Source of the DNA: Janthinobacterium agaricidamnosum NBRC 102515 = DSM 9628
GTDB taxonomy: Bacteria > Pseudomonadota > Gammaproteobacteria > Burkholderiales > Burkholderiaceae_D
Length of the DNA stretch: 64,000 nt
Direction of reading: 5' to 3'
Assembly: GCF_000723165.1 (NCBI RefSeq)
Contig: NZ_HG322949.1
Span: 226,771-290,770 of the forward strand
Part shown: piece by piece, positions 9,829 through 18,973 of the stretch
How positions within the stretch are numbered: the stretch's first letter is position 1
Layout: each line of letters begins with the position of its first letter
Position numbers and translations under genes: made by a program
Notes under the pieces: model-generated
What the model was told of the DNA's origin: nothing
Database searches by the model: none
Seen by the model: only the letters and a program-made list of their open reading frames with translations

Positions 9829-10634
9829 AACCGCACTTTCACATAGGCCGACGGTCCGGTCAGGCGGATATTCAAGTCGGCGCCGCGGTCGCTGTCGCGG
9901 TTCAGCTTGATTTTCGAAATGCCGTAATCGGCGACCAGGCCGATATTTTTCCACGGGAACCATTCGACGCCGATATTGCCGCCGTAAATGTGGCCATTGA
10001 TGCGGCCGCCGTTCTTCTTGATGCCGGACGCTTCCGCATACATCCGCAAGTCCTGCGTGAACGCGTGGCGCCAGCCGATTTCCAGCAGCGGCGCGAAGGC
10101 GTTTTCGCTGATCGATTCGGTGCCGCTGCCGGCCACGCCGTTGACCACGCCGCTGGCGGTGCCGTCGATGCTGGCGTGGTAATACGCGGCGCCGGCGCCG
10201 ATGCCGATCACGTCGTTGCCGCTGCCGATCCACCATTTATAGGCCAGTTGCGCCAGGTCCAGCCGCAAGTCGGCGCTCAGCTGGGCGTTGCCGGACGCCG
10301 GCTGGCCGTTGACGACGCCATTGCCGGAGACGGCAGGATGGTAGGATTTGTCGTAGCGGTAATAGTCGAAGGCCAGGCCGTGTTTGTCGCCCAGCAGCAA
10401 GTCTGCCTTGATGCGCGGAATCGTGGTGTGGCCCTGCTTGTCTTCCGGCGTATCGATGCGGCCGAAATTGGTGTCGGCACCGATCTTGATGCGCGGTTCG
10501 GCATAAAACGCGCCGCCCGAAATGCTGACCCGGTCCAGCGCCGGAGAGGGATCGGCCAGGGCCGCGCCGGCCGCCGTGCCGAGCAAACTGAACAGGATGG
10601 CGTGGCGCAACGGCGCCGTCGAGAATGCGGGCAT
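9825..10634 (-). CDS. Outer-membrane beta-barrel protein
   Basis: A 269-residue exported protein with a signal peptide (cleavage near AAGAALA-DP) and alternating hydrophobic/polar strands consistent with an outer-membrane barrel: SGGAFYAEPRIKIGAD, LAQLAYKWWIGSGND, GVEWFPWKNIGLVADYG. It ends in a phenylalanine (AYVKVRF), the usual C-terminal signal for barrel insertion. Size is consistent with 8-12 strands. The start is supported by GGAG upstream of ATG 10634. Ligand or role unknown; the GLVADYGISKIK segment resembles OmpA/OmpW-like barrels only loosely. Confidence 0.8.
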   Translation of the reverse strand: MPAFSTAPLRHAILFSLLGTAAGAALADPSPALDRVSISGGAFYAEPRIKIGADTNFGRIDTPEDKQGHTTIPRIKADLLLGDKHGLAFDYYRYDKSYHPAVSGNGVVNGQPASGNAQLSADLRLDLAQLAYKWWIGSGNDVIGIGAGAAYYHASIDGTASGVVNGVAGSGTESISENAFAPLLEIGWRHAFTQDLRMYAEASGIKKNGGRINGHIYGGNIGVEWFPWKNIGLVADYGISKIKLNRDSDRGADLNIRLTGPSAYVKVRF

Positions 10635-10726
10635 CGGTTTCTCCTGCGTCTAAAGTTGAGTGATAGAAATCATAACAAGCTGGATGGCGAGTGCTAGTGG
10701 GTGCACACCGCCCAATGATGTGGGAC

Positions 10727-10981
10727 TTATCCTACGGAATGGGTTTGCTGAGGCAAACCGATCGACATCAGCACGGCGCCGATCCGCCCGGCCGGCGGAT
10801 ACGCATGCGGCAGCAAGGCCATCGAACTGTGCAGTAACACCTTGCGCGCATGGTCGCGACAGGCGCCGGCCGTCGGTAACAGGCTGGCGAAAACCAGCGT
10901 GTAAGCGTTGACTACCCATTGCAGGCTGGTGGTGTCCAGCGCCGGCGCGGCGTCGCCGGCCGCGCAAGCGTTTGTCGACAT
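10727..10981 (-). pseudogene. Collapsed remnant of a DHA2-type MFS drug exporter
   Basis: A short minus-strand frame from ATG 10981 contains two recognisable, non-adjacent pieces of an EmrB/QacA-type major facilitator. LDTTSLQWVVNAYTLVFASLL is the first-loop/helix-2 region, and MALLPHAYPPAGR is the region normally found about 60 residues further on (SSLALLxHAYP). They are joined directly, so the intervening helices have been deleted, and the rest of the carrier is missing. It cannot encode a working transporter. The rest of the 10635-11016 gap holds nothing else that I can identify. Confidence 0.65.
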
Positions 10982-11016
10982 GTTGCGGCAGCGCGGCTGA
11001 ACACTGCGGTAAGCGC

Positions 11017-12429
11017 TTACGGCGCCAGTGCGGCCAGGCGTGCGACTTCCAGTCGGTTGGCGGCGCAGATGGCGCGGAAATCGTCGCTGATGCGTGGATC
11101 GGCGGCGGCGCTTTGCCAGAATGCCAGCGCGGCATTGGCGGCCAGCAGCCATGACTGGCGTTCGGCCGGCAACGCGAATGGCGGCGCAAAAGTGCGCTGC
11201 GGCAGTTCGACGCCGCGCACCGGCGCGTACAGCATCGGCAGCATGTCGTAGGCCGGCGCCAGCGACAACGGCGCGGCGGTCTCGCCCGGCAAGAAGGCGA
11301 GATTTCCTTCATGCATATCGCTATTGCCGATCAGGCGTCCGAAATGCCATAACAGGACGATCTGGTCGCGGGTTTCCGGGCCGATGTATTTTTCCGCCAA
11401 TAAACGATGGGCAGCCTTGTTCCATGGTTCGCCGGCCATGCCGCCGATCAGCGCCGCCTCCAGTGCGGCCCAGCTACAGACCGCGGAGCGGCCGAATGCT
11501 CCATGGCGGTCGAAACGCTCGACTTCCAGGAAGGTGCGCCCGGCATGCCGGTGCACGCTGCTGCGTGCCGCCGGCAGCGCCAACTGCGTGGCCACCGCAT
11601 CGAGCGCCAGGTGTTCGCAGACCAGCAAGTCGGACCAGCGTTGTACGCCGGGCGTCTGATCGTTGCCGGAAAACTTGACGATGACGTGATTGGCTTTGCC
11701 ATCGAGCAAGCGGCAAGCGGTAAATTTCGGAAATTCCCCACCCGCCGACGAGCCCGCCGCACCGTCTTGCATCGCTTCCGCCGCGAGTCTTGTATACGCT
11801 TCTGGCAATGCGGCATCGTCGATCAACGGATAGCCCTGCCGTACGGTAGCGAGATGGTGCTGATAGGCGGGATCGCCGAGTATGTAATTGCCAGGGCTGT
11901 CCGAAGCCAGGCTGGATAAAACGAATAACACCTCGTCTTCTTGCCATTTGGCCGGATCGGGGCCGACTTGCAGCAATTGGGCGTAATGATGGGCAAAATT
12001 GCGACCAAGAAAACCTTGCGGACGCATATCGTCAAGCGGATAAGGTAAACCGGGAAACCAGCCATCGCGCATGTCCGGCGCCCGCGGCCATTCCAGCGCT
12101 TGTTCATACAGTAGGGCGCAACCGGCCGGATAGAGCGGGTCCAGCAGGGCGATGCGGCTGGCTCGTCCCGCGTGATCGATGCGGTACAGCGGTAGCGCTT
12201 CGGCATTGCCGCGGATAGGCCGCCGCGCGGCGTAGGTGGTGCGCCGCGCGGCGCCGCGCACCACCACCTGATCGCCCAGTTCGCGCACCATGCGCATCAT
12301 GGTGGCGCGGCTGGTGCTTGGCCGGGTTTGTTGCAAACGAGCCAAAAGATCCGCAGCGCTGACGGTGCGTTCCTGGCGCAATATGCTCAGCAGATCCGCA
12401 GATGTTTGCTCAGTATTGAAACGTTTCAT
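11017..12429 (-). CDS. yjjJ: HipA-family kinase-like protein YjjJ (HipH)
   Basis: A 470-residue HipA-fold protein with an N-terminal winged-helix segment (about residues 8-65) instead of a separate HipB antitoxin. The kinase-like part has the Gly/Ser loop SSAGGEFPKF (227-236), a likely ATP lysine K252 (VIVKFSG), the catalytic loop GNSDMHEGN (368-376) and a metal-binding aspartate in APAYDMLP (D395). All key residues appear intact. The length and fused HTH match the E. coli YjjJ type, described as a toxin in the HipA family; the antitoxin relation is unclear. A perfect palindrome overlaps its start codon, suggesting autoregulation. No hipB-like gene lies next to it. Confidence 0.88.
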   Translation of the reverse strand: MKRFNTEQTSADLLSILRQERTVSAADLLARLQQTRPSTSRATMMRMVRELGDQVVVRGAARRTTYAARRPIRGNAEALPLYRIDHAGRASRIALLDPLYPAGCALLYEQALEWPRAPDMRDGWFPGLPYPLDDMRPQGFLGRNFAHHYAQLLQVGPDPAKWQEDEVLFVLSSLASDSPGNYILGDPAYQHHLATVRQGYPLIDDAALPEAYTRLAAEAMQDGAAGSSAGGEFPKFTACRLLDGKANHVIVKFSGNDQTPGVQRWSDLLVCEHLALDAVATQLALPAARSSVHRHAGRTFLEVERFDRHGAFGRSAVCSWAALEAALIGGMAGEPWNKAAHRLLAEKYIGPETRDQIVLLWHFGRLIGNSDMHEGNLAFLPGETAAPLSLAPAYDMLPMLYAPVRGVELPQRTFAPPFALPAERQSWLLAANAALAFWQSAAADPRISDDFRAICAANRLEVARLAALAP

Positions 12430-12435
12430 GAAACG
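12422..12435. promoter_or_regulatory. Palindrome over the yjjJ start codon, candidate operator
   Basis: CGTTTCATGAAACG is a perfect 14-base palindrome that contains the ATG of yjjJ. The decamer ATGAAACGAT within and beside it (12428-12437) recurs at 12493-12502, about six helical turns upstream. The gene product carries its own HTH domain, so an autoregulatory operator is a reasonable inference. Confidence 0.45.
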
Positions 12436-12540
12436 ATACTATCATGAAAAAACGTTTAAATTCAATTGATTAGTCAGAAATTTATCATTTTGATGAAACG
12501 ATTGTACGAAGATTTTTCTACTGATTTGTAGTGAGTCTAT

Positions 12541-13233
12541 TTATTTTTGCACCGGCACGATGCGGTACACGCACCGTCCTGCGCCCGCCAGCAAATGCTG
12601 TTCGCGTATCACGCTCGCGTCGTTGCCGATGATTTCCTGGAACAGGTTCAATTCCGAGCGGCAAAAGCCCTGGCAAGTGCGCGCCGCCGCGCAAATCGGG
12701 CAATGGTCTTCGATCAGCAAGCCATCGTCGCCATCGGTCTCGGCGCGCGCCATATACCCTTCGCTGCTGCGCACCAGCGCCAGTTGCTGCAAGCGCTGTT
12801 GCCAGCTGCTGCCGGTACACGCTTGCTGGTAGACGGCGCGGGTTTCCTGTTCGCGCTGGGTAATCAGCTTATCCATCCCCTCTTCGCCGAACAAGAGCCG
12901 GACCGAAGCGATCAGTTGCACCGTCAGTTGCGCGTGGGTATCCGGAAAACGGTCGTTGCCAGCCTCGGTCAAGACCCAGTTCTGGCTTGGCCTGCCGACG
13001 CCATTGGCCGCTTCCATGCGGCCTTCGACCAATGCCGATGCGGCCAGTTTCTGGATTTGCTGGCGCGCCGCTTCCGGCGTGATGTCGAGTTGTTGCGCCA
13101 GCGTCGCGGTCGACGCCGGTCCCTTGGTTTTCAAGAAAAACAGGATCCGCTCCGCCGTCGGCAAGTTGCCGCCGCTGTCGTCGGCCGCGATTAATGTCCC
13201 GCTATTTAACAAGTGTTTACTTGCGTAATTCAT
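12541..13233 (-). CDS. ArsR/SufR-like HTH transcriptional regulator with cysteine cluster
   Basis: A 230-residue regulator of the COG2345 type. An N-terminal winged helix (about residues 25-95: ILFFLKTKGPASTATLAQQL, then TPEAARQQIQKL) is followed by an effector domain ending in a cysteine cluster, DHCPICAAARTCQGFC. The four cysteines suggest binding of a metal or iron-sulfur cluster, as in SufR-like proteins. ATG 13233 has AGG upstream. It is divergent from an RND efflux operon and a perfect inverted repeat lies between them, so it most likely represses the pump and itself. The inducer is unknown. Confidence 0.85.
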   Translation of the reverse strand: MNYASKHLLNSGTLIAADDSGGNLPTAERILFFLKTKGPASTATLAQQLDITPEAARQQIQKLAASALVEGRMEAANGVGRPSQNWVLTEAGNDRFPDTHAQLTVQLIASVRLLFGEEGMDKLITQREQETRAVYQQACTGSSWQQRLQQLALVRSSEGYMARAETDGDDGLLIEDHCPICAAARTCQGFCRSELNLFQEIIGNDASVIREQHLLAGAGRCVYRIVPVQK

Positions 13234-13243
13234 TTTACTGGCC

Positions 13244-13271
13244 TAATATCCAAGTCAATGTTTGGATATTA
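13244..13271. promoter_or_regulatory. Perfect inverted repeat, probable operator for the efflux operon
   Basis: TAATATCCAA (13244-13253), an eight-base spacer and TTGGATATTA (13262-13271) form a perfect 10-base inverted repeat. It lies 11 bases upstream of the regulator start and about 125 bases upstream of the efflux operon, the expected place for a shared operator bound by a dimer of the winged-helix regulator. Confidence 0.65.
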
Positions 13272-13395
13272 AAACGCTTCACCATGACTGTCGAGTGAAA
13301 AAATGATTCTTCACCGCTTCATTCATTCTTTTCTGTTCAACGTTCCTTTGGCATAAAAACCAAGCCAGGGCGTTTTTGACTACAAGAGGTTTATC

Positions 13396-14484
13396 ATGCG
13401 CAAAAAATTATGGAGCGCCGTGGCGATTGCTTTGTCCGCAGCTATTGCGGGCGGTATCGTGTATAGCCGCAGCGCATCGAGCAAAGAGGCGGTTCCGCAC
13501 GCCTATCCACCGCTCAAGGTGGCGCTGGCGACCGTGCAGCGCGGCAGCATGGCCAGTGCCTATTCCGGCGTCGGCGAACTGGAAGCCGCGCGCCAGGTGC
13601 AACTGGCGGCCGAAGTGGCGGGCCGCGTCACGCGCATCCATTTCGAGTCTGGCCAGCAAGTCAAGGCGGGCCAGATCCTGCTGCAATTGAACGATGCGCC
13701 GGAACAAGCCGACTTGCTGCGCCGCCAGGCGCAATTGCGCCATGCCGAAGCGGTGCTGGGCCGCTCGCGCAAGCTGTTGCAGGAAAATGCCGCGACCAGG
13801 GAGCAACTCGACAGCGCGCTGGCGGCGCGCGACATGGCGCTCGGCGAATTGCGCCAGACCGAGGCGGCGATCGCCCAAAAGACCATTCGCGCGCCATTCG
13901 CCGGCCAGCTCGGCATCCGCAAGGTGCATGAAGGGCAATACCTGAATCCTGCCGATGCGGTGGCCAGCCTGATCGATACCCGCACGCTGTATGTCAATTT
14001 TTCTCTGGAGGAACAAAGCAGTCCGCAACTGGCGCTCGGCCAGCCGGTGCGCGTGACGCTGGACGCGTATCCGGGACGCACCTTCACGGCCAGGATCAGC
14101 GCGCTGGAACCGCTGATCGCCCGCTCGCGCACGCTGCAATTGCAAGCCACGCTGGCCAATCCGGACGGCGGCCTGAAGGCCGGCATGTACGCCAGCATCA
14201 AGGTGCCGCGCACCGACAGCGCCGAGGTGCTGACGGTGCCGGAAACCGCGATCACCTACACCGCCTATGGCGACACGGTGTTCGTCGCCGCCCGCAACGA
14301 TAAGCAATTGCTGGTGGTCAAGAAGGTGGCGGTCAAGACCGGCGAACGGGCCGAGGGCCGGGTGGTGATCGCCAGCGGCTTGCGCGAGCGCCAGCAAGTG
14401 GTGACCTCGGGACAGGTCAAGCTGAGCGATGGCGCGCAGGTCGAGGCCGTCAAGCATGACACCCTGGCGCAGACGGCATCATGA
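13396..14484 (+). CDS. RND efflux periplasmic adaptor subunit
   Basis: A 362-residue membrane-fusion protein that links the inner-membrane pump to the outer-membrane channel. It has an N-terminal membrane anchor or signal (WSAVAIALSAAIAGGIVY), a biotinyl-lipoyl half-motif (GRVTRIHFESGQQVKAGQ, about 76-93), a short coiled-coil hairpin and a beta-barrel domain beginning near FAGQLGIRKVHEGQY. AAGAGG lies upstream of ATG 13396. Its TGA overlaps the ATG of the pump gene. Expression is probably controlled by the divergent regulator through the inverted repeat in the promoter region. Confidence 0.93.
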   Translation: MRKKLWSAVAIALSAAIAGGIVYSRSASSKEAVPHAYPPLKVALATVQRGSMASAYSGVGELEAARQVQLAAEVAGRVTRIHFESGQQVKAGQILLQLNDAPEQADLLRRQAQLRHAEAVLGRSRKLLQENAATREQLDSALAARDMALGELRQTEAAIAQKTIRAPFAGQLGIRKVHEGQYLNPADAVASLIDTRTLYVNFSLEEQSSPQLALGQPVRVTLDAYPGRTFTARISALEPLIARSRTLQLQATLANPDGGLKAGMYASIKVPRTDSAEVLTVPETAITYTAYGDTVFVAARNDKQLLVVKKVAVKTGERAEGRVVIASGLRERQQVVTSGQVKLSDGAQVEAVKHDTLAQTAS

Positions 14485-17400
14485 AATTCACCGACCTGTT
14501 CGTACGCCGGCCGGTGCTGGCGCTGGTGGTCAGCACGCTGATCCTGTTGCTCGGCATATTGGCGCTGAAGCGCCTGCCGATCCGCGAATATCCGATGCTG
14601 GAAAGTTCCACCATCACCGTCACCACCGCATATCCGGGCGCCTCGGCCGACTTGATGCAGGGTTTCGTGACGCAAACCATTGCGCAGGCGATTTCCTCGG
14701 TCGAAGGCATCGATTACCTGTCGTCGACGACGGTGCAGGGCCACAGCGTGGTCACCGCGCGCATGGCGCTGAACCGCGATTCGACCCAGGCCTTGACCGA
14801 AGTGATGGCCAAGGTCAACCAGGTGCGCTACAAGCTGCCGGAAAAAGCGTTCGATCCGGTCATCGAACGGTCGTCCGGCGAGTCGTCGGCGGTCGCCTAT
14901 ATCGGTTTTTCCAGCCAGACCCTGGCCATGCCGGCGCTCAGCGATTATCTGACGCGGGTGGTCGAACCGATGCTGTCGACGATCGACGGCGTGGCCAAGG
15001 TGCAAGTGTTCGGTGGCCAGACACTGGCGATGCGGTTGTGGGTCGATCCCGACCGGCTGGCCGGACGCGGCTTGACGGCCAGCGACGTGGCCGACGCGGT
15101 GCGGCGCAATAATTTCCAGGCCGCGCCGGGCAAGGTCAAGGGCCAGTTCGTGGTATCGAACATCAGCGTCAATACCGACCTGACCAGCCTGGAAGATTTC
15201 CGTGAACTGGTGCTGCGCAACGATGGCAACGGCCTGGTGCGCATGAAGGACGTCGCCACCGTCGAGCTGGGCGCGGCGGCGACCGACAGCAGCGGCCAGA
15301 TGGATGGCAAGCCGGCCGTCTTTATCGGCCTGTCGGCCACGCCGTCCGGCAATCCGCTGGTGATCGTCGACGCTATCCGCAAGCTGTTGCCGGAAATCCG
15401 CAAGACCTTGCCGCCCGGCGTGCACGCCGAAATGCCGTTCGAGACCGCGCGTTTCATCCAGGCCTCGATCAATGAAGTCGTCCATACGCTGGTCGAAGCA
15501 TTGCTGATCGTGGTGCTGGTGATTTATGTGTGCCTCGGTTCGATGCGCACCGTGCTGATTCCGGTACTGACGATTCCGCTGTCGATGCTGGGCGCGGCCG
15601 GCCTGATGCTGATGTTCGGTTTCAGCATCAATCTGCTGACCTTGCTGGCCATGGTGCTGGCGATCGGCCTGGTGGTCGACGACGCCATCGTGGTGGTCGA
15701 AAACGTGCACCGCCACATCGAGCAAGGCAAGACGCCGGTGGCCGCGGCGCTGATCGGCGCGCGCGAAGTGGCCGGGCCGGTGATCGCGATGACGATCACG
15801 CTGGCGGCGGTGTATGCGCCGATCGGCCTGATGGGCGGCTTGACCGGCGCCTTGTTCAAGGAGTTCGCGCTGACGCTGGCCGGCGCGGTGATCGTCTCCG
15901 GCGTGGTGGCGCTGACGCTGTCGCCGGTGATGAGCTCGTTCCTGTTGCCGGCCAAGCAGAACGAGGGCCGCATGGCGCATGCCGCCGAGTGGTTTTTCGA
16001 TGGCTTGACGCGGCGCTACGCGGCGCTGCTGGGCTGGTCGTTGCGCCATCGCCCGGCCATGCTGGGCTTTGCCGTGGTGGTATTGCTGAGCTTGCCGTGG
16101 CTGTACCAGATGCCGCAGCGCGAACTGGCGCCGGGCGAAGACCAGGCCAGCATCCTGACCGCGATCAAGGCGCCGCAGCACGCCAATCTCGATTACGTCG
16201 AACGTTTCGCCTACAAACTCGATGAAGTCTATACGCGCTTCCCGGAAACCGTCAGCCGCTGGATCATCCACGGCGGTGAAACGCCGGCCAACAGCATCGG
16301 CGGCATCAACCTGTCCGACTGGGACCAGCGCAAGCGCAGCGCGGCGCAAATCCAGGCGCAATTGCAGGCAGCCGTCAACGATGTCGAAGGCGTCAGTATT
16401 TTCGCCTTCGAATTGCCGGCCTTGCCGGGATCGAGCGGCGGCTTGCCGGTGCAAATGGTGTTGCGCAGTGCACAGGATTACCGCGTGCTGTTCCAGGCGA
16501 TGGAAGAGATCAAGCACAAGGCGCGGAGCAGCGGCTTGTTCGCGGTGGTCGACAGCGATCTCGATTACAACAATCCGGTGGTGCAGGTGCGCATCGACCG
16601 CGCTAAAGCGAACAGCCTCGGCATCCGCATGCAGGATATCGGCGAATCGCTGGCGGTGCTGGTCGGTGAGAATTACCTGAACCGCTTCGGCATGGATGGC
16701 CGTTCCTACGACGTGATTCCGCAAAGCCCGCGCGAACAACGGCTGACGCCGCAAGCGCTGGCGCGGCAATATGTGCGCACCCAGGACGGCACCTTGGCGC
16801 CGCTGTCGACCGTGGTGCAACTGAGCATGCAGGTCGAGCCGAACAAGCTGACCCAGTTCGACCAGCAAAACGCCGCCACCTTCCAGGGCATCCCGGCGCC
16901 GGGCGTGACGCTGGGCGACGCGGTCGCCTTCCTCGATGGCGTAGTGAAAGACTTGCCGGCTGGTTTCAGTCACGCATGGTTATCCGATGCGCGTCAATAT
17001 ATGCAGGAAGGTAATGCACTGATCATGGCGTTCCTGTTTGCGCTGATCATCATTTACCTGGTGCTGGCGGCGCAATATGAAAGCCTGGTCGATCCCTTGA
17101 TCATCCTGATCACGGTGCCGCTGTCGATTTGCGGCGCGCTGCTGCCGCTGGCGATGGGCTTTGCGACGATCAATATCTATACCCAAATCGGCCTGGTGAC
17201 CTTGATCGGCCTGATCAGCAAGCACGGTATTTTGATGGTGGAATTCGCCAACGATTTACAGGCGCAACAGGGACTGGACCGTGGCACGGCGATCCAGCGC
17301 GCCGCGCAGATCCGCTTGCGGCCGATCCTGATGACGACGGCGGCGATGGTGGTCGGCCTGGTGCCGCTGCTGTTCGCGTCCGGCGCCGGCGCGGCCAGCC

Positions 17401-17567
17401 GTTTCGGATTGGGACTGGTGATTGTTGCCGGCATGCTGATCGGTACCTTGTTCACGCTGTTCGTCTTGCCGACCGTCTACACAGTACTGGCGCGCAATCA
17501 CGCGGCCGGCCAGGATGCGGTACGCGTCTTGCAACTGGCCGAGGCCGACTTGCCCTTGAGGACATGA
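14481..17567 (+). CDS. RND multidrug efflux pump, inner-membrane permease
   Basis: A 1028-residue HAE1-type pump, the normal length, that exports drugs or other amphiphiles using the proton gradient. Seen: the N-terminal FVRRPVLALVVS, a first periplasmic loop, the helix-4 proton-relay segment LVVDDAIVVVENVHRHIE (aspartates near residue 400), and the C-terminal repeat with LVLAAQYESLVDPLIIL and KHGILMVEFAND. It starts inside the stop of the adaptor gene (ATGA) and its own TGA overlaps the start of the outer-membrane factor, so the three genes are one translationally coupled operon. Substrate range cannot be read from sequence. Confidence 0.95.
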   Translation: MKFTDLFVRRPVLALVVSTLILLLGILALKRLPIREYPMLESSTITVTTAYPGASADLMQGFVTQTIAQAISSVEGIDYLSSTTVQGHSVVTARMALNRDSTQALTEVMAKVNQVRYKLPEKAFDPVIERSSGESSAVAYIGFSSQTLAMPALSDYLTRVVEPMLSTIDGVAKVQVFGGQTLAMRLWVDPDRLAGRGLTASDVADAVRRNNFQAAPGKVKGQFVVSNISVNTDLTSLEDFRELVLRNDGNGLVRMKDVATVELGAAATDSSGQMDGKPAVFIGLSATPSGNPLVIVDAIRKLLPEIRKTLPPGVHAEMPFETARFIQASINEVVHTLVEALLIVVLVIYVCLGSMRTVLIPVLTIPLSMLGAAGLMLMFGFSINLLTLLAMVLAIGLVVDDAIVVVENVHRHIEQGKTPVAAALIGAREVAGPVIAMTITLAAVYAPIGLMGGLTGALFKEFALTLAGAVIVSGVVALTLSPVMSSFLLPAKQNEGRMAHAAEWFFDGLTRRYAALLGWSLRHRPAMLGFAVVVLLSLPWLYQMPQRELAPGEDQASILTAIKAPQHANLDYVERFAYKLDEVYTRFPETVSRWIIHGGETPANSIGGINLSDWDQRKRSAAQIQAQLQAAVNDVEGVSIFAFELPALPGSSGGLPVQMVLRSAQDYRVLFQAMEEIKHKARSSGLFAVVDSDLDYNNPVVQVRIDRAKANSLGIRMQDIGESLAVLVGENYLNRFGMDGRSYDVIPQSPREQRLTPQALARQYVRTQDGTLAPLSTVVQLSMQVEPNKLTQFDQQNAATFQGIPAPGVTLGDAVAFLDGVVKDLPAGFSHAWLSDARQYMQEGNALIMAFLFALIIIYLVLAAQYESLVDPLIILITVPLSICGALLPLAMGFATINIYTQIGLVTLIGLISKHGILMVEFANDLQAQQGLDRGTAIQRAAQIRLRPILMTTAAMVVGLVPLLFASGAGAASRFGLGLVIVAGMLIGTLFTLFVLPTVYTVLARNHAAGQDAVRVLQLAEADLPLRT

Positions 17568-18967
17568 TGAAACAATTGACGATAGTGGCGGCCAGTGTGC
17601 TGCTGAGCGCCTGCGCGGTCGGGCCGCAGTATGAGCAGCCGCAAGCGGCGCCGATCGCGCTGGCCAGCCCGCAACAGACGGCGTTTTCCCGCACGGCTGC
17701 GTTGCCGGCGCCGGCCGCGTGGTGGCGTTTCTTCGACGATGCCCGGCTGGTGGCGCTGGTCGATGCCGCCTTGCTGCATAACCACGATATCCGCCAGGCG
17801 CAAGCGAACTTGCTGGCCTCGCGCGCACGGTTCGATGAACGCGATCTCGACCGCTATCCGACGGTGAGCGGCTCGGCCGGCTACCAGCGCGGCAGCCAGC
17901 AACAACCGGGCCCCGATGGCGCGGCGCGGCGCACGCTGGCGCAATCGTACCGGCTCGGTTTCGATGCGCAGTGGGAACTCGATGTCTTCGGCCGGCTGCA
18001 ACGGCTGGCCGCGTCGGAGCAGGCCCGCTCCGACGCGGCGCAGGCCGAGCTGCAACAATTGCGGCTGACCATCGCCGCCGACGTGGCGCGCCATTATTAC
18101 GAGCGCCTGGGACTGCTGCGCAAGCTGGACATCGCCGCGGCGCAGGTGCACAGCTGGCGCGACACGGTGGCCGTGATCCGCGCCCAGGTGCAGCTGGGCA
18201 CCGGCTTGCAGGAAGACCTGGCCAGCGCACAAGCGACCTTGCTGCGCAGCGAGGCGGCGCTGCCGCCGTTGACCGCCGCGCTGCAACAGGCCAGCTACCG
18301 GCTCGATGTGTTGAGCGGCCAGCGTCCCGGCCAGCCGCATCCGGAAATGGAGGCGGCGGCGCCGGCGCCGCTGGCGAAACAATTGCCGCTGGGCGATGTG
18401 AACCAGCTGATCCTGGCGCGGCCCGACGTGCGGCGCGCCGAACGCTTGCTGGCGGCCAGCACCGAGGATGTCGGCGCGGCGACGGCCGACCTGTATCCGC
18501 GCTTCAGCCTGGGCGGCTTCGTCGGTTTCTTTGCGTTGCGCGGCGGCGATATCGGCAGCGCGTCGCGCGCATTTGACTTGGCGCCCAACGCCAGCTGGCC
18601 GGCGTTCCCGCTAGCCAGCAGCCGGGCCCGGCTGCGCGGCGCCGAGGCGCACACGCAAGGCGCGCTGGCCCGTTATGAACAAGCATTGCTGCTGGCGCAG
18701 GAAGACGTCGAAAACGCTGTCACGCGGCTGGTGCAAGACCAGTCGCGCACCGCGTCATTGATACAGTCGGCCAGCCATGCGGCCAGCGCGATCGACATCG
18801 CCGGCAAGCGCTACCAGGCGGGCGCCGGCAGTTATCTGGCGCTGCTGGAAAACCAGCGCACGCTGTTCCAGATCCGCCAGGAAGTGGCCGACGCGGAGAC
18901 CGCCTCATATGTCAATGTGATTGCGTTGTACAAGGCATTGGCTTGGGGCGCCACGACGTCGCAATAA
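17564..18967 (+). CDS. RND efflux outer-membrane factor, NodT/OprM family lipoprotein
   Basis: A 467-residue outer-membrane channel of the TolC/OprM class. The signal peptide ends in the lipobox LSAC, so it is probably lipid-anchored. It has the two-fold OEP repeats: WWRFFDDARLVALVDAAL near the N-terminus, QWELDVFGRL and long helical segments rich in Ala and Gln, with a repeat in the second half (VRRAERLLAAS, DLYPRFSLGG). ATG 17564 overlaps the stop of the pump gene and follows TTGAGGAC. It completes the tripartite pump. Six bases after its stop lies the stop of a convergent gene. Confidence 0.93.
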   Translation: MMKQLTIVAASVLLSACAVGPQYEQPQAAPIALASPQQTAFSRTAALPAPAAWWRFFDDARLVALVDAALLHNHDIRQAQANLLASRARFDERDLDRYPTVSGSAGYQRGSQQQPGPDGAARRTLAQSYRLGFDAQWELDVFGRLQRLAASEQARSDAAQAELQQLRLTIAADVARHYYERLGLLRKLDIAAAQVHSWRDTVAVIRAQVQLGTGLQEDLASAQATLLRSEAALPPLTAALQQASYRLDVLSGQRPGQPHPEMEAAAPAPLAKQLPLGDVNQLILARPDVRRAERLLAASTEDVGAATADLYPRFSLGGFVGFFALRGGDIGSASRAFDLAPNASWPAFPLASSRARLRGAEAHTQGALARYEQALLLAQEDVENAVTRLVQDQSRTASLIQSASHAASAIDIAGKRYQAGAGSYLALLENQRTLFQIRQEVADAETASYVNVIALYKALAWGATTSQ

Positions 18968-18973
18968 AGTTGC

